From positions 186,001-250,000 of the forward strand of contig JAPYXD010000716.1 in the NCBI GenBank assembly GCA_030998225.1: a stretch of 64,000 nt of DNA, written 5' to 3'. Position numbers and translations under genes: made by a program. This document shows, piece after piece, positions 12,689 to 24,941 of this stretch; the first letter of the stretch is position 1, and each line of letters starts with the position of its first letter. The DNA comes from Diplolepis rosae (lineage: Eukaryota; Arthropoda; Insecta; Hymenoptera; Diplolepididae). The notes under the pieces were generated by a model. That model was not told the DNA's origin. It saw only the letters and a program-made list of their open reading frames with translations, and did no database searches.

Positions 12689-14909
12689 AAAATTTTAAGG
12701 ACAAGGATAATTATAGCATTATCTTTCGATACTAGGACATTATCTATACCTAAGGATTAATAATTCAGGAGCATGGGATTACAATAATCCTTAATCCTGC
12801 TCTTCTGTCTGCAAGAACTGATCCAAGAATATTAATCGTTATCCAAAAATCGAATGAAACTGATTCACAAAAGTGAGTCACTATCTACAAATATAAAAAA
12901 CTGATTCACAAAGACGAATCACTATCCACAATCCCACTTTCTTGTATAAGAATACACTGAATTCCAGCCACTACTCCGATCCAAATTCAAACTTCCACAG
13001 TCTTCATTTACCAAAAAATCATAAAAAATTTAAAAAATCAACAGTAAAGCCGGCCGGCAGCACTTTTGTTCCTTCCCTTCTTCTAGCTCGCTTGAACCCG
13101 AACTGGTCATACAGCTATAGTGACGTGACGTCACAGTGATGCCTAGAGTGGGATGTCCAACCGGTCGGACGTCTATCAAAAAACCGCTCTTCACTCTTCT
13201 CAGGAGTCTCGCACCTCTTCAGCCTTTAAAATTCTTTGTAGATCTTTAACTTATTTATATTGATGAGTTGGATTGAATTGATCAGTTAGATTGATAGATA
13301 TTCTAATCTGAGTAAATTATCTTGCTCCAAAGGTAATAACCAATTAGCAAATAAGATTGACCTGATGATTTGATTGGAGTGACCTGTTAGACTCGAACCC
13401 ATCAGCAAAGGTTGACGTTCCCACGTTTTTCCGTTAGACTCGTCACGCTCAACGACTTCCGGCGACCCCACCGGAACTGGAAATACGTTTGATCTCGGGA
13501 TCAGGACTGATGGGATTAGTTGGGAGAACAAAGAGCTATTAATGCCTGAAGTTACTCCTTAATAATTGGAGCTCCATTCGATTCTTAAGAAATCAGACCC
13601 AAGGTCGGGCCCCTTTAACTGCTCAATCCGTTTTCTTTTGCTAATCCGTTCGAACGCTAGCGTATTTCAAACAGACTCGACTGCGCCATCTAGCGGTGAA
13701 TTCCTGAATCACATTGGATGCTCACCTATTCGGTATTTACAAATAAATTCCGACAGTTGAAAGGAACTTTAACACTCCAACTTTTGAACTAAGTTAACTT
13801 TTTTGGGGATCACAAACATTTTTTCGGAGCCCGGAGCAATTAGAAAAGTAGTTAAAGACTGTCATGGTTACTTTCACCACACGGGTTATGGATCGAAGTC
13901 CACGACAGAAACGACGCAACCCCCCCAAGTACGAAAACGTGAATGCTGCTGGGCCCCAGGTTCCTGCTAGAATTACCCGACGCCCCTCAGGGTCGTATAA
14001 AGCGCTCCTGGTACCCGAGAGTTCTTCTTCCACTTGCAAGAAAAGAACTTTCCTACCAAAAACCGGTTTTAACCGAGGGAGGACAAAAATCTAAATAGTG
14101 TCCTAGACACCAGGGACGTATTTTTCCGGGGATTAAGAGTCTCTGGAAGATGTTTTGGTTTCTGATTTTTCAGAATCGATTCGAAATGAAGGGTCGTGGG
14201 CCAGGTCATCACAGGCACGTCGAAACGCGGTTTCAGGAGGGGAGAACAGCTGCCATAGCAAATGCTTGTACATCTGCTGAGGCTCAGGGCTTTACAAGAG
14301 GAAGAGAGGAAGAGGAGAGGAAAAACTTTTGATTTAGATTCTGTGAGATGTGAGGAAGTTTACAATTCAAGGGTGGCCCACGTACGGTTCTATTTAAAAA
14401 TTCAAGTTTCGAACGTTTTTTTTATTTTTATATATTCTTTGAAATGTAGGTTTGCGAAATCAAGGAAAATCTATATTATTCAGTCTTTTTTGATAATTTA
14501 GTTCTTAATTGCAACTATTCGAGTTCATAAATTGAATAAAAATTAATTTTTGGTTTGTGATCTAGGAAGATGAGTTTTTTTGTGCAAAAGTAAATCAGTT
14601 ATGTATGAGAATTAGGATCTTATACTGTTACCCTAACTGTAGCCCAATATGAGCAGGTTGGGGAGGGCTGGGGAGGGGAAAACTGAACTTGCTCTACATG
14701 CAGGTTTGGCAGAGAACACTCGAAACCGTCGCACTTGACTGCAGGGGTGTTTATTAAATTATTCAAGAGGGTGAAATCTTCCCTTTAAATGGGCTATAAA
14801 ACAGATAATTATGTAATCGTTTACGAACTAATGATTAAGGAATAACATTTCGTTTTGTTATTGATTAGGATAAATAGGACCTGTATTTTATTAGGATAAT
14901 ACAAAAATC
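12689..14909. other. GC-richer non-coding or unrecognised stretch
   Basis: 13030-14340 is markedly GC-richer than its surroundings. It contains TGACGTGACGTCACAGTGAT at about 13120 and open frames on both strands at 13794-14094 (76 aa plus, Arg/Pro/Ser-rich; 81 aa minus). Neither frame has convincing splice borders or a domain I recognise. It may be a retroelement terminal region, a promoter/UTR, or an exon of a rapidly evolving gene. 14340-14909 is AT-rich with no feature. Confidence 0.25.
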
Positions 14910-15184
14910 TACTCTCTAAATCTTAATCAGTCAAAATATACTGATTATCAGTGAAATTAGAATGATTCAAATAGCTAAAAAGAGATTATTGGGAATCAGT
15001 CAAATTTCACTGATTACTTCAGTGAAAATTAACTGATTTAACAGTGAAACATATTTTTCAGTTATTCAATCAGCGAAGATTAACTGATTTAACAGTGAAA
15101 AATATGTTTTCACTGATGAAACAGTAAAAAGGCAAATCACTGATTCAATCAGTGTAAATTTTACTGATTTAGATTTAGAGAGTA
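14910..15184. repeat. ACTGATTCAATCAGTG foldback family, copy 3
   Basis: Begins TACTCTCTAAATCTTAATCA, ends GATTTAGAGAGTA, with the same internal AGTGAAAA/AACTGATTT modules and the GCTAAAAAGAG box of the other copies. Confidence 0.75.
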
Positions 15185-15782
15185 AGTTTTAATATGGCCA
15201 TCTGGCAGATGAAGGCACATATCAGTTAATTCCCACGAATGTTTATGATACTGGCAGGTACTATTTCCCGCAACAACGCCAATTACTGACCCTTCAAAAC
15301 AGAAAATAGAATAACAATGTATGCATTTCTCGAACTGGGGACAAATTGATCAATGAATTACTCATTTATCGCTTCTAACCTCTTAAACAGAGAAAAATAC
15401 CGCTAATATAAATAAACCTAGATTTGATTTATTTATTTTGAAATCAAAGTCAAAAATTTTAGTTATTTTAATAATTGAAATTTTTTCTTTTTATGTCCAT
15501 TTATATTTTAGAATTCTAAATTTTTTAAATTTAAAGAATTTAAAATCGTTTAGAATTTTAATATTTAATTTTCTTAATTTGAAAATGAGAAAGCGTGAAA
15601 ACAATCTAAATTCAAAGTTCATTATTTAAAAACAATCCAATTTTGAATTTTTAAAATCTGGAAAAATATCGAATTTATTTTAAAACACTTTCAATAGGAA
15701 TCTTTTGAAAATAAGTATTTGAATCTTTTGAGGAAAAGTAAATTAAAATTTCCTTAATGTAAAAATAGTACTAAAAGTAGAT
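15185..15782. other. AT-rich spacer
   Basis: Low-complexity AT-rich sequence; the frame at 15438-15629 is Phe/Leu/Lys/Asn-only composition with no gene features. Confidence 0.3.
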
Positions 15783-16033
15783 GCTCTCTGAATCTGAATC
15801 AGTCAAAATCTACTAATTATCAGTGGAATTTGACTGATTCAAATAGCTAAAAAGAGGTTACCGTGAATAAGTTGAATTTCAATGATTACTTCAATGAAAA
15901 TTAACTGATTTAACAGTGAAAAATATTTTTTCCACTGGTGAATCAGTGAAAAATACTGTTTTACTGCTAAATCAGTGACAAGGCAAATCACTGATTCAAT
16001 CAGTGAAAATTTGACTGATCCAGATTTAGAGAT
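15783..16033. repeat. ACTGATTCAATCAGTG foldback family, copy 4
   Basis: Starts GCTCTCTGAATCTGAATCAG and ends GATCCAGATTTAGAGA; same modules as its relatives, somewhat diverged at the termini. Confidence 0.7.
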
Positions 16034-16408
16034 TGCTTTAAAATATTTAAAAATTTTATTTAAATGAAAAAAAAACAGAATCTCCATATTTGAATTTGTA
16101 AAAATTGATTTAAATTCTAATACGAACTTGAAATAAATTCAAGATTTAAAATTTTCAATATAATACTTTTGCATTCTTCTATAAAAAAAAATATCACTCA
16201 TTTAGTAATTTTTTAAAACTGTTACAACCCCTCGAACCATAAATTAATCGGGCGTTAATGAAGTACCTAATTAGAACCAGGGATGGTCACCCCTTTTATC
16301 TGCCCCCACAACAAGTTACCATGACGATGTCTCCAAGGAACTAATAAATATTCCCAAATAAATATCAAAATCAATATCTTACTATGTAATTACTATTTTG
16401 AAATCTTG

Positions 16409-16543
16409 TTACACGGAAAAAATCATTTGTCGAAACTTTCTTTTACTGTGAAATTCTGAATGAATTGATTTACAACTTGAGCCCCCTATCCAAATTTGGA
16501 TGAGAGCCAAAGAAACTTTTAACAACTAATTTTTTCCGTGTAA
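16409..16543. repeat. short TIR element, TTACACGGAAAAAA ends
   Basis: Left end TTACACGGAAAAAATCA and right end TAATTTTTTCCGTGTAA are inverted repeats about 135 bp apart. Non-coding, MITE-like. Confidence 0.65.
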
Positions 16544-16579
16544 AATAAGAATAATAGGAAAACTAATTTTCCACATCAC

Positions 16580-17569
16580 ACCCAGCAGACACTGTTATAT
16601 AACATGTATGTAACTGTTACGTAACAGATTGTAACACGTTACATAGCTGGTGACTTACAGGTGAGTCACCTGTGACGCAAAATGTCACACACTGTGTGAT
16701 GAATTAGTTCTATAACAGCTCTGTAACGCTGTGATGTAATGGGTCTGTAACAGACTTATGTAACATATGTGCCATATTGTTACGCAGCATAAATGTAAAT
16801 ATGTTCTATATGTGTTATGCAATTATGTTGTATAGAAGTTTTGTAAAAGCGATATGTAAATAGTATGTAACGGAGATATGTTAAACAGATATATGATGAT
16901 AAAATATTGATAACACACAACTCATTTCTGTGAGTCAAATTTTGCATCTTTGTATTATTTGTCGATTACTGAATATTATACTTAGGGCATGTGAAATTTT
17001 ACCATAAAAGCAATTTAGTTTACACAAGTTATTACATAAAAATTATGTCACACTGTTACGTAGCTGTTACTAATGTACATTATATACAAGTAACATAACT
17101 ATTCCGTAACACTGTTAATTACCCTTACGTAACAAAAAGACGATATTGTTATAGATCATTCGGGCAACCTAGTTACAGAACAAATGTTACATGATTCTTA
17201 CATAATAATTATGTCACATTGTTACATAGCTTTTATTAATGTACATTATACACGACTTACATAATTATACAGTAATGCCGTGACAGTTCACTTACATAAT
17301 ATTATGACAAAACTGTTACAGATCATGTGTGTAACACAATTAGAGAACGAATTTTACATTGTTTTTCTATAGCATATACATCCCACTGCTACAGAATTGT
17401 TACATTCAATCTTTTATTTTACATCTTCACGCGGTAACAATCTTACATAAGATTGTTACCTTCCCGTTATATAGCAATTACATCACTGAGCAATAACAAT
17501 CGTTACATAACCAGAAATAACTATGTTACCCTTTTGTTACGGAGCGGTTACATAACGTGTTTGCTGGGT
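16580..17569. mobile_element. 1-kb TIR element packed with GTTACATAAC palindromes
   Basis: The ends ACCCAGCAGACACTGTTATA and the reverse of GTTACATAACGTGTTTGCTG GGT match as inverted repeats (ACCCAGCA...). The interior contains dozens of variants of GTTACATAAC, TGTAACAG and GTAACACG in both orientations, with no coding frame. The density of one degenerate palindrome across a kilobase, bounded by matching ends, marks it as a single non-autonomous element. The superfamily is not clear to me. Confidence 0.65.
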
Positions 17570-17582
17570 AAGTATTCATATA

Positions 17583-17858
17583 TACTCTCTAAATTTGAAC
17601 CAGTCAAAATCTACTGATCTTCAGTGAAATTTGACTGATTCAATTAGCTAAAAAGAGGTTACTGTAAATCAGTCAAATTTCACTGATTATTTCAGTGAAA
17701 ATTGACTGATTTGACAGTGAAAAATATTTTTTTCACTGATGATTCAGTGAAAATTAACTGATTTAACAGTGAAAAATATTTGTTCACTGATGAATCAGTA
17801 AAAAGGCAAATCACTGATTCAATCAGTGAAAATTTGACTGATTCGGATTTAGAGAGTA
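17583..17858. repeat. ACTGATTCAATCAGTG foldback family, copy 5
   Basis: TACTCTCTAAATTTGAACCA at the left and GATTCGGATTTAGAGAGTA at the right, with the best preserved internal modules. It is inserted just beyond the GTTACATAAC element. Confidence 0.75.
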
Positions 17859-18419
17859 TAATTTTCTATGTTCCAGTTGGCAGAACACGGTTCGTTAATT
17901 ACGACAACCCGATTTCATGTGACGATTTCAATACTACGTGATTCCTGTGCTTTGACAATACGAGAACTGCATTTCTATTGTATTATTGTAAGAGTTAAAC
18001 ACATTGATAGGCTTTGATAGAATGGGATAATAATCAAGGCCTTAACTCAAAATTCCCATGTCTGTAATACCGCCAAGTTACCTTATAAAAAGATGGAAAG
18101 GCCGGGATAAAATGGTTCTAGTTGAGCAAAAATCATTGACACACGCAGTGACAAAAAACGTCTCGTTCGTCGACATCAATAAAAGGAAAAAGTGAAACTA
18201 TCTTACCGTAAACTGTAATATTATACGCAGTAGGATCGTTTTCTGCAATAGATTGTACAGATTGTAAAAAAAGCTTAAAAAAGTTAAGAGTAAAATTCAT
18301 TTATTTGGGGCTTAAAAATAGAAAATGATATGCTTCAGTCAAAAAAGTAGATTAAATCAAGTGATTTCTAAGCTTAATGTGTAATTAAGACCAATAATGC
18401 TGAATTCAAGTTTAAAACT
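17859..18419. other. spacer without recognised gene
   Basis: A TATAAAAAG box at about 18086 lies upstream of a slightly richer stretch, but no open frame follows it. Nothing else is supported. Confidence 0.25.
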
Positions 18420-18674
18420 GGTCTCTAAATTTGAATCAGTTAAAATCCTACTGATTATCAGTGAAATTTGACTGAATCAAATAGCTAAAACGAGGTTACT
18501 GTGAATCAGTCAAATTTCACTGATTACTTCAGTGAAAAATATTTTTTCCATTGATGAATAAGTCAAAATTAACTGATTTAACGGTTGAAAATATCCTTTT
18601 CACTGGTGTATTAGTAAAAATGCAAATCACTGATTCAATCAGTGAAAATTTGACTAATTCAGATTTAGAGAGTG
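18420..18674. repeat. ACTGATTCAATCAGTG foldback family, copy 6
   Basis: Starts GTCTCTAAATTTGAATCAGT and ends AATTCAGATTTAGAGAGT. Carries the module AATATCCTTTTCACTGGTGT shared with copy 1, so these two form a subfamily. Small open frames on both strands here are repeat artefacts. Confidence 0.7.
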
Positions 18675-18699
18675 ATATAGTGAAATTAATTGTATCAAA

Positions 18700-18988
18700 A
18701 TTAATTTTTTCTGCTTTTTCAATGGAATCAGAGCGAATCAGAGCCATTCCAAAATCTCTGAACCAATCCGAATGAATCCGAGTCAAGTTTTCAACCTGGA
18801 TAGTTCCGACCGTGGATTCAAATTTCGGTTAAGCTCAACCCGAGCTCGGATTGATTCGGATTGGAAACTTGGTTCTGATTCATTTGGATTGAGTCAGATT
18901 GATTTTCAACCGATGTTTATCAAACGAGATCTTTTGGAATGGCTCAAATTTATTCAGATTCAATTCTTTTCCAAAACTTTTCCAGGGA
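18700..18988. repeat. CCCTGG/TCCGAAT element, 5'-truncated copy
   Basis: Shares CGAGCTCGGATTGATTCGGA, GGAAACTTGGTTCTGATTC and TATCAAACGAGAT with the foldback at 11523 and ends in TTTTCCAGGG, the family terminus. The left terminus is missing. Confidence 0.6.
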
Positions 18989-19854
18989 ATTTAGTTTTAA
19001 TTTTAGTCCAATAATAGACTTCTTTTAATATTTTCCGCAAGCATTTTCTTTCAAGCTATTTCTGTAGCTCCTCGTGCGCACATTTCAGTTTATAAACGGA
19101 TCAATACCAATTTGAAGGTCGGTTATATGCGTATTAGAACGTTTTCCAGAAAAACGAAGGCCTCCGTTAAATATGTCGTGAGAAAAAGAATTACAAATCG
19201 TTAGTTTCAAGAAAAACGGATAGAAAATAACAGCTGTAATTGCACATATCAACGTTTTGATCAATCATCACATTTTCCGAATGGCAAGGGAATTTAAAGA
19301 AGTGTGATGAGAAAAAAGAGAGGAAGTGTAATCGATACGACACTTCCGTTGTGGAGGGCAGGCGGTTATTTTATCCTTATTCGAATGTCGATTGTCAAAT
19401 GCAAATGTACAAAATCTGTCTTTCAAGAAAATTAACAAAATTCATCAATATGAATGACTTGATGGAAAATTGTAACCTGATTATTCTTTTTAAAAAATGG
19501 TACGTTGTTGGAAAAAATTGGCTTTAGGGTTAAAAAATGATTAAGTCGATTTAATCAGACATTTCTGCTCAGATCGGAGCCCTCTTCAGTGATATTAATT
19601 AAGGGGTAACACCACTGAAGAATTTTCAAAAAATTATTTTTTCTTTTATTGGCTTAAAAGGTGCTTTGAACCTTCTAAAATATGAGGCAAAAAGTCCAAT
19701 CCCTGAAAAAAAATTTGTAAGAGTTTTCTAAGGGTAAAATTTTTTCATTTGTTCATGTCTATCACACATTTCACAACGGCACGCAGCATAACTCTAACAA
19801 TTTTCAATATTTTTATTTGAAAACTTAACCTCAACTTTGAAATAACATTTCAAA
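18989..19854. other. spacer without recognised gene
   Basis: Mixed AT-rich sequence; no sustained frame or repeat boundary seen. Confidence 0.3.
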
Positions 19855-20004
19855 GTGAACCACGTAGGGGATTTTCGATTAGTTAATTTAAACAATATTT
19901 ATTAACAAGTGACTGTGTTTTTTTGGTGGAAATTGAACGACTTTATTCAAAGACTCCCCAATTACATAAAAATCAATATGTTTAAAATCCCCTACGTGGT
20001 TCAC
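19855..20004. repeat. 150-bp TIR element
   Basis: GTGAACCACGTAGGGGATTT at the left is exactly inverted at the right (AAATCCCCTACGTGGTTCAC). AT-rich centre, non-coding, MITE-like. Confidence 0.7.
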
Positions 20005-20067
20005 TAGCTACACTCATGTAGATTACATAGATTTTTTTCATTTTTTCAGCATCAGATCCGCACCAGT

Positions 20068-20288
20068 TACTCTCTAAATCTGAATCAGTAAAATTTTCAC
20101 TGATTGAATCAGTAAAATTTTCACTGATTCGTAAGTGAAAAAAATATTTCTCACTGTCAAATCAGTCAATTTTCACTGAAACAATCAGTGAAATTTGACT
20201 GATTTACAGTAACCTCTTTTTAGCTATTTGAATCAATAAAATTTCACTGATAATCAGTAGATTTTGACTGATTCAAATTTAGAGAATA
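20068..20288. repeat. ACTGATTCAATCAGTG foldback family, copy 7
   Basis: TACTCTCTAAATCTGAATCA at the left and GATTCAAATTTAGAGAATA at the right. The module order is reversed relative to copies 3-5 (the CCTCTTTTTAGCTA box lies near the right end), so this one is inserted in the opposite orientation. Confidence 0.75.
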
Positions 20289-21600
20289 TAGTGCGTGCCA
20301 CAGATCGCCTCAAATTCAACATACCTTGGGAGATTTGCTGCAGTGTCGCCATTTTGTAATATTTTCCTGCAAACTTTTTTTGTAAAATACTTAAATATAT
20401 ACTCAATAACTACCCGAAGTATTATTTCTCTATCACCGTTCCTTCCGCCCAAAAAAATGGTCACAAAACGCTTTTTTTTAGGCCCTTACAGTGATTTTAT
20501 CCCTTAAAATCTAGAAAATACAAAAAGGGGGGCCAATTTTTCCCAAGAAGGTACCATTTTATTAAAATTGAATGTCAATACAACTTACACTACTTTTAAT
20601 CAATTCTTTTTACAAGGACTATTAATTTTTTATTTGATGCCACGGTCCATCGAGCTCGAAAATTCGTTTGTCCTTTAGAATCAATTGACCTTATTTTATT
20701 TGTATATCATGACTATTTTACTCCATTAATAAAAATAGTAAAAGTTCAAGTTGAATGCCACTTAAATTTATAATAATAGGTGAAAATTAAAATCATGACT
20801 CACTTAAAGTGCCTTTATGATTGAGAGGGGATCCCAGTAACTTCCTGAAACAAGAAGCAGACGTCGCAGATTAATTATATCGTTGAGCCAATTGAAGCGA
20901 AGAGCATCGCAGTAACACACGATAATTGAGTTATAACAATGTTACGAGCGGTATTATATAATAAAGCTAATAATAAATTTGATATGATCACTTCATACTC
21001 TATATGACTCTGATATATCTTCATTTTCATACTGTTGCCATTTTTTCCATTTTTTTATTATTATTTTAAGATTATTAATTTTTAATCTGGAATGATAATG
21101 CGATGAATAACATGAAGCAATCACGAGATTGAGGGTCTTAAGGAGGTAGAAAAATCGGCATTGATTCGTTACAAAGGAATCCCGGACTACTTGCCAGTAG
21201 TTTGGCGCCCCGTAGAAAAAAATGTGGACGATGCTTTATATTGAGCGAGACGGTTCCCACGACACCCCAAGCACCGATGCTATGAGAACGCTTTATTCTA
21301 TTGGGGTGAGCTTTTATATATTGTCGTGAACCTGAATATGCTCGCGAGTATAAAAATTTTCACTGGCTTTGATACTCTCTTCAAGAATTACTGGATCGCG
21401 ACAGAAACCAGGAGAACATTTGATTCGGATTGGGCACTATAAAATTCCACTATAAAACTTATCAGAAATTTTCCCAACAATTTTGTAGCTAAAATTCTCT
21501 ATTTTTAGTGGAAACGTTTTTTTTCACGTAATTGATAACAAACTCAAGAAATTAATTTTTAAATAATTTTGAAAAAAAATTCATTGTTAAGGGAAAGTTT
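20289..21600. other. spacer without recognised gene
   Basis: No exon with supporting borders. Short complementary frames at 20279-20507 overlap a foldback end and look fortuitous. Confidence 0.3.
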
Positions 21601-23903
21601 ACCGAAGTGAAATATCTTGAAGTCACTGGAGTATTTCTGTGTATTTCGAGATATACACCGAAAGTTCTTCAAATAACTTGAAGTATCTTGAAATATCGTT
21701 AAGTATCTTAAGATATTCTGAAGTCATTGAAATATCCTGAAGTTACTAGAATATCCTGAAATATCGTTAAGTCATTGGAGTATTTCGATGTACTTTAACA
21801 CATTCCAAAGATCCTGGGAATAACTTGAAGTACCTTGAAATATTTACTTGTCCTGAAATATCCTGAAGTTACTGGAATATTCAAAAGTATTTTAAAATAT
21901 CCCAAAGCCCATTAAAGTGACTGGAAGCACCTTAAAATTTCACGAAGCTTCTTAAAATATCCTAAAGTACCTTGAAATATTCAGTAGTGCAGAAATACCC
22001 TAAAGAACCTTAAAATATTCCAAAGTTACTGAAATATCTTAAAATCACTAAAGTATTTCAAGGTCTCGAAATAACTTAAAGTACTTTAAACTATTGTAAA
22101 GTATCTTAAAATATTATGAAGTCACTTGAGAATTTCAATGTACTTTGAAACATTCTGAAGTTCCTTAAGGTAACTTGAAGTACCTTCAAATATTCACTAG
22201 TGCTAAAATATCTGAAAAAGCTTGCAATATCTTAAAGTCCTTAAGAATTTTTAGAAATTACGAAGTGCCTTAAAATAATTCAAAGAACCCCGAAGTATCT
22301 TAAAATATTACACAAAGTCATTGAAATATCTCATAATCACTGAAGTTCTTTGAAATATTTAAAAATACTCCAAAGTTCCTTGAAAAACCTTAAAGTAACT
22401 GGAGTATTTCGATGTATTTTGACATTTTTCAAAATTTCTTGAAATAACTTTAAGTATACTTTGAAATGCCGTAAAGTAACTTAAGATATTGTGAAGTCAC
22501 TGAAATATCCCAAAGTTACTTAACTATCCTGAAATATCTTGAACTTTTTGGTGATGTAATCGATGTACTTTAACACATTCCAAAGTACTTTAAAATAATC
22601 TAAAGTACCCTGAAGTCCTTTCAAATATTTAATCGTGCTGAAATATCCTAAAGAACATTATAACGTGACATATTTTTCAACATTAAACATTACAAATATT
22701 GATACAAAAACGTGAAATATCGAAAAATCACTGACATATCTTAAAATCACTAGTGTATTTGAAAGTATTACAAATATTTCGAAATAATTTTTAAGAAACT
22801 TGAAGTAATCTGAAATATCCTTAAGTACCTTGAAATATTCATCTGTGCTGGAGTATCTAGAAGTATTTCGAAATACATTTAAAGACTTTTAAAAAATCAC
22901 TTATGCTGAAATATTTTGGATTACCTTGAAGTATCTTAAAGTCACTGGAATATATCGATATATTTTGAAAATTTCCGAAATGTTTTGAAATAACATCAAG
23001 TACGTTGCAACATCGTAAACTATCTTAAGATATTCTAAAGTCACTGAAATGCCACGAAGTGTCTTGAAATAACTGCAACTACTTTGAAATATCGTAAAGT
23101 ATCTTTAAATATTCTGAAGTCACTAGAGTATTTCGATGTACTTTCAAACATTTCGAAATGCCATAAAGTAACTTGAAGTACCTTGACATATACACTTGTG
23201 CTAAAATATCTGAAAACCTTAAAATATCTCCAAGTCCTAAAGTATTTTCGAGTATTTATAAATATTTTAAAGTACCTTGAAATATTTACTTGTGCCGAAA
23301 TATCCAAAAGTTACTGGAATATTTCAAAGTATTCTCATATATTCCAAAGTCCATTAAAATAACTGTAAGGACCTTAAAATTTACTAAATTACATTGAAAT
23401 ATTCACTAGTGCTCAAATATCCAGAAGAACTTATAAATATTACGAAGGCACTGCAATATCTTAAAATCACTAAAGTACTTTGAAATATTTAAAAATACTC
23501 CAAAGTTCCTTGAAAAATCTTGAAGTGACTGGAGTATTTCGATGTATTTTGACATTTTTAAAAAATATTTTAAAATAACTTTAAGTACTTTGAAATATCG
23601 TCAAGTATCTTAAGATATTCTGAAGTCACTGAAACATCCCGAAATGTCTCAAAATAATCTTAAGTATTTTGAAATTTCGTCAAATGTCTTAAGATATTCT
23701 GAAGTCACTGAAATATCCTGCAGTGTTTCGAAATAACTTTAAGTACTTTAAAATATCGTAAAGTATCTTAAGATATTTTGAAGTCACTGAAATATCTCGA
23801 AATAAATTAAAGTATTTGGAAATATAGTAAAGTATCTTAAAATATTTTTAATTTACTGAAATATCCAGAACTCACTAGAATATCCTGAAATATATCGAAG
23901 TCT
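21601..23903. repeat. 2.3-kb degenerate minisatellite
   Basis: A run of variants of CTGAAGTCACTGAAATATCC, TTAAAGTACCTTGAAATATT and GGAGTATTTCGATGTACTTT fills the region. The basic words (AAGTA..TT.AAATAT) recur about every 12 or 24 bp, with longer blocks such as TCACTGGAGTATTTCGATGT returning at irregular larger spacing, so a higher-order structure is likely. Divergence is high, so it is an old array. The 88-aa minus-strand frame at 23041-23307 is made of this repeat and is not a gene. Confidence 0.75.
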
Positions 23904-24680
23904 GAAAAAGGTACACATATGAGCAGTCGATTCGTCAGCTCCTTGAAGTCAAATAAACGTGGATAGATATATCAATAATAGTTGAAAAAAATTATAATTA
24001 TTAAATAATTATTATAAATAATTATTGAATAATTGGAAAGTGAATCTTTTGAACAAAATCCCTACCCGGAATTGAATTATATATCGGTACTATAAGAACT
24101 CCGTGGGTGTAAAGTAGTAAGAATTGTTTGCATCCTCAACCCATTAGCGGAAGTTCACTAATTTAAAAGCAAAACGTACCTCGCCTGAAGAAGCAGCAAG
24201 TTTAATCAACTTCGGATCTTAAACCTGATGACGAGTATTTCTATTGGCAATTTGCTTACTGTCAGGAAGGGCACGGCTTTATGTAACAAATAACAATCGC
24301 AACGTTATGGTGAACATGGACTTAGGTATATTCCATTGTTCCAACTTTCAACTTCACTGAATTACTTTTTCTCAGTGACGTAGAATCATTATTGTTGTGT
24401 CTGCTACATCAGGAACGAACGATGAAATGTAAAATATTACTCATCGCTAATGAATAACCACGTTCAATTTTTACGTCAAGATTACTCATCAGTTTGTGCG
24501 AAACATTGCAAACTTTCATACGTGATGTCATGATTTATTTAAATTTGTCATCTAACGCTCTTTTTTTCTGTTTTGTGCAAATAAACGTTTCATCCTGAAT
24601 CCTCTTATTAAAATTTCGGATTTAAAATTTTCAGTTGGAAGAATTTTAATTTTGTATTTATTATAAACAAATACAAAATT
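23904..24680. other. spacer without recognised gene
   Basis: Mixed sequence between the minisatellite and the putative promoter; no frame or repeat boundary supported. Confidence 0.3.
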
Positions 24681-24682
24681 TG

Positions 24683-24795
24683 TTCCTTTATATAGGCACA
24701 CATTCCAACATCTCTGCTTCTTCGAATGCGGTTGCCTATATAAAGGCTCTGCTATACAAATTCTCTTATTCGTTCATCAGTCGATATAATGTTCA
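24683..24795 (+). promoter_or_regulatory. putative core promoter and leader of copy 1
   Basis: TATATAAA at 24737-24744 precedes an arthropod initiator-like TCAGT at 24777-24781. The short leader after it ends in ATGTTCATG followed by GTAAAC, a possible donor; a fair acceptor (TTTTTTTTCAAATAG) lies at 25978, just before the signal-peptide ATGs. The TATA-to-initiator spacing is about 42 bp rather than the usual 30, which weakens the call. The TATA box is half of an inverted repeat (CCTTTATATAGGCA at 24686 against TGCCTATATAAAGG at 24733). Confidence 0.35.
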
Positions 24796-24941
24796 TGGTA
24801 AACCTTTTTCGAGAAATTGAATCCGTGCAAACAAGTAAAAAATCTTTTAGACTTCTTTTTGATTTACTCTAACGGATCGCTTAATCTCAATGAATATTTG
24901 AAAATTTTTGAACAATTTTTTCTGTGAAAAAAGGAACCCTT

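Noticed and set aside
13794..14094. Overlapping open frames on both strands, possible exon
   Set aside because: Openness on both strands in a GC-richer patch is expected by composition; no domain and no convincing acceptor/donor pair.
23041..23307. 88-aa minus-strand frame rich in Tyr/Phe/Arg
   Set aside because: Translation of the minisatellite.
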